Of a stretch of DNA of 64,000 nt, positions 63,659 through 64,000 are shown piece by piece; the first letter of the stretch is position 1; the number at the start of each line of letters is the position of its first letter. The position numbers were made by a program, and so were the translations under genes. The stretch comes from Chionis minor (lineage: Eukaryota > Chordata > Aves > Charadriiformes > Chionididae): the NCBI GenBank assembly GCA_013398295.1, contig VZSF01009053.1, forward strand, positions 16,147-80,146, given 5' to 3'. The notes beneath the pieces are model-generated. The model did not search any database and was not told the DNA's origin. It saw only the letters and a program-made list of their open reading frames with translations.

Positions 63659-64000
63659 TTTTTGGAGTAAATGAACTCGTCAGAGGAAATCTTTGTGCTT
63701 GGTTTTACTTTATGTTAGAAACATAGACAAGTTTTTTTCCTTTTTTAGGGAAAAAAATTTATGTGTACAGAGAACAAAAGTATATTTTCAGTTTTACTTT
63801 TGTATATAAACCTAAGATGGCCTCACTGGTAAAAATGAGAAAAAAAAAAAAAGACAAAACAAAAAAAAATTAACAAAAACAAGGAGCTTCAGTTCATTTT
63901 TATGGATATTGAAGATTTTACACCTGTGCATTTGTCATGTAAGTTACTTCCCCCCCCCCCCCCCCCCCCCTTCACCAAAAAAAGCACATTCTTTTTTTCT
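63659..64000 (+). other. PIAS1: PIAS1 3' UTR (start; continues beyond window)
   Basis: AT-rich sequence follows the stop. No AATAAA or ATTAAA signal is visible before the window end, so the UTR runs on. It contains an A-rich low-complexity segment at about 63840-63880 and a 21-C homopolymer at 63950-63970. Confidence 0.85.
63950..63970. repeat. Poly-C run in 3' UTR
   Basis: Twenty-one consecutive C follow TTACTT. It is a homopolymer in the sense strand of the mRNA and a potential site for poly(C)-binding proteins. Its length may be unreliable in the assembly. Confidence 0.9.

Noticed and set aside
1..64000. tRNA, rRNA, CRISPR arrays, prophage or operon-like structures
   Set aside because: No such patterns were seen on either strand. 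The window is an intron-rich vertebrate locus.

Overview
This is a vertebrate nuclear window, almost certainly from a bird. It contains CR1 LINE fragments with typical avian 3' ends, long AT-rich introns and a GC-rich CpG-island promoter, part of which is an assembly gap. There is no bacterial, phage or plasmid content.

The window holds essentially one gene on the + strand: PIAS1, a nuclear E3 SUMO-protein ligase and inhibitor of STAT1 and NF-kB. I located 13 of its coding exons (2-14) by joining reading frames across GT/AG splice sites. All intron phases fit, and the exons encode residues 9-651. The first eight residues (exon 1) are not visible. They most likely lie in the 559-base run of N (3418-3976) inside the CpG island. 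With those eight residues the protein would be 651 aa, the length I recall for mammalian PIAS1.

Layout: 1-2,880 is upstream flank with no gene recognised. About 2,880-4,460 is the CpG island with the gap and G-quadruplex-type G runs. About 4,460-30,230 is the rest of intron 1, carrying several CR1 fragments. Exon 2 (30,231-30,675) encodes the SAP domain. Intron 2 is 13.7 kb. Exons 3-8 (44,382-52,402) encode the PINIT region, exons 9-10 (57,587-59,712) the SP-RING, exon 11 the SUMO-interacting motif and acidic stretch, and exons 12-14 the Ser-rich tail. The 3' UTR starts at 63,659 and runs off the window end.

The parts of the protein act together. SAP binds AT-rich DNA and scaffold regions, PINIT and SP-RING recruit substrate and the UBC9~SUMO thioester, and the SIM binds SUMO. 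I found no sign of a novel system. The noncoding observations most worth a second look are a 14-bp perfect inverted repeat in intron 2, a compact CpG-dense patch in intron 2, complementary GT-rich and AC-rich tracts in intron 9, and a long, very old CR1 copy in intron 1.
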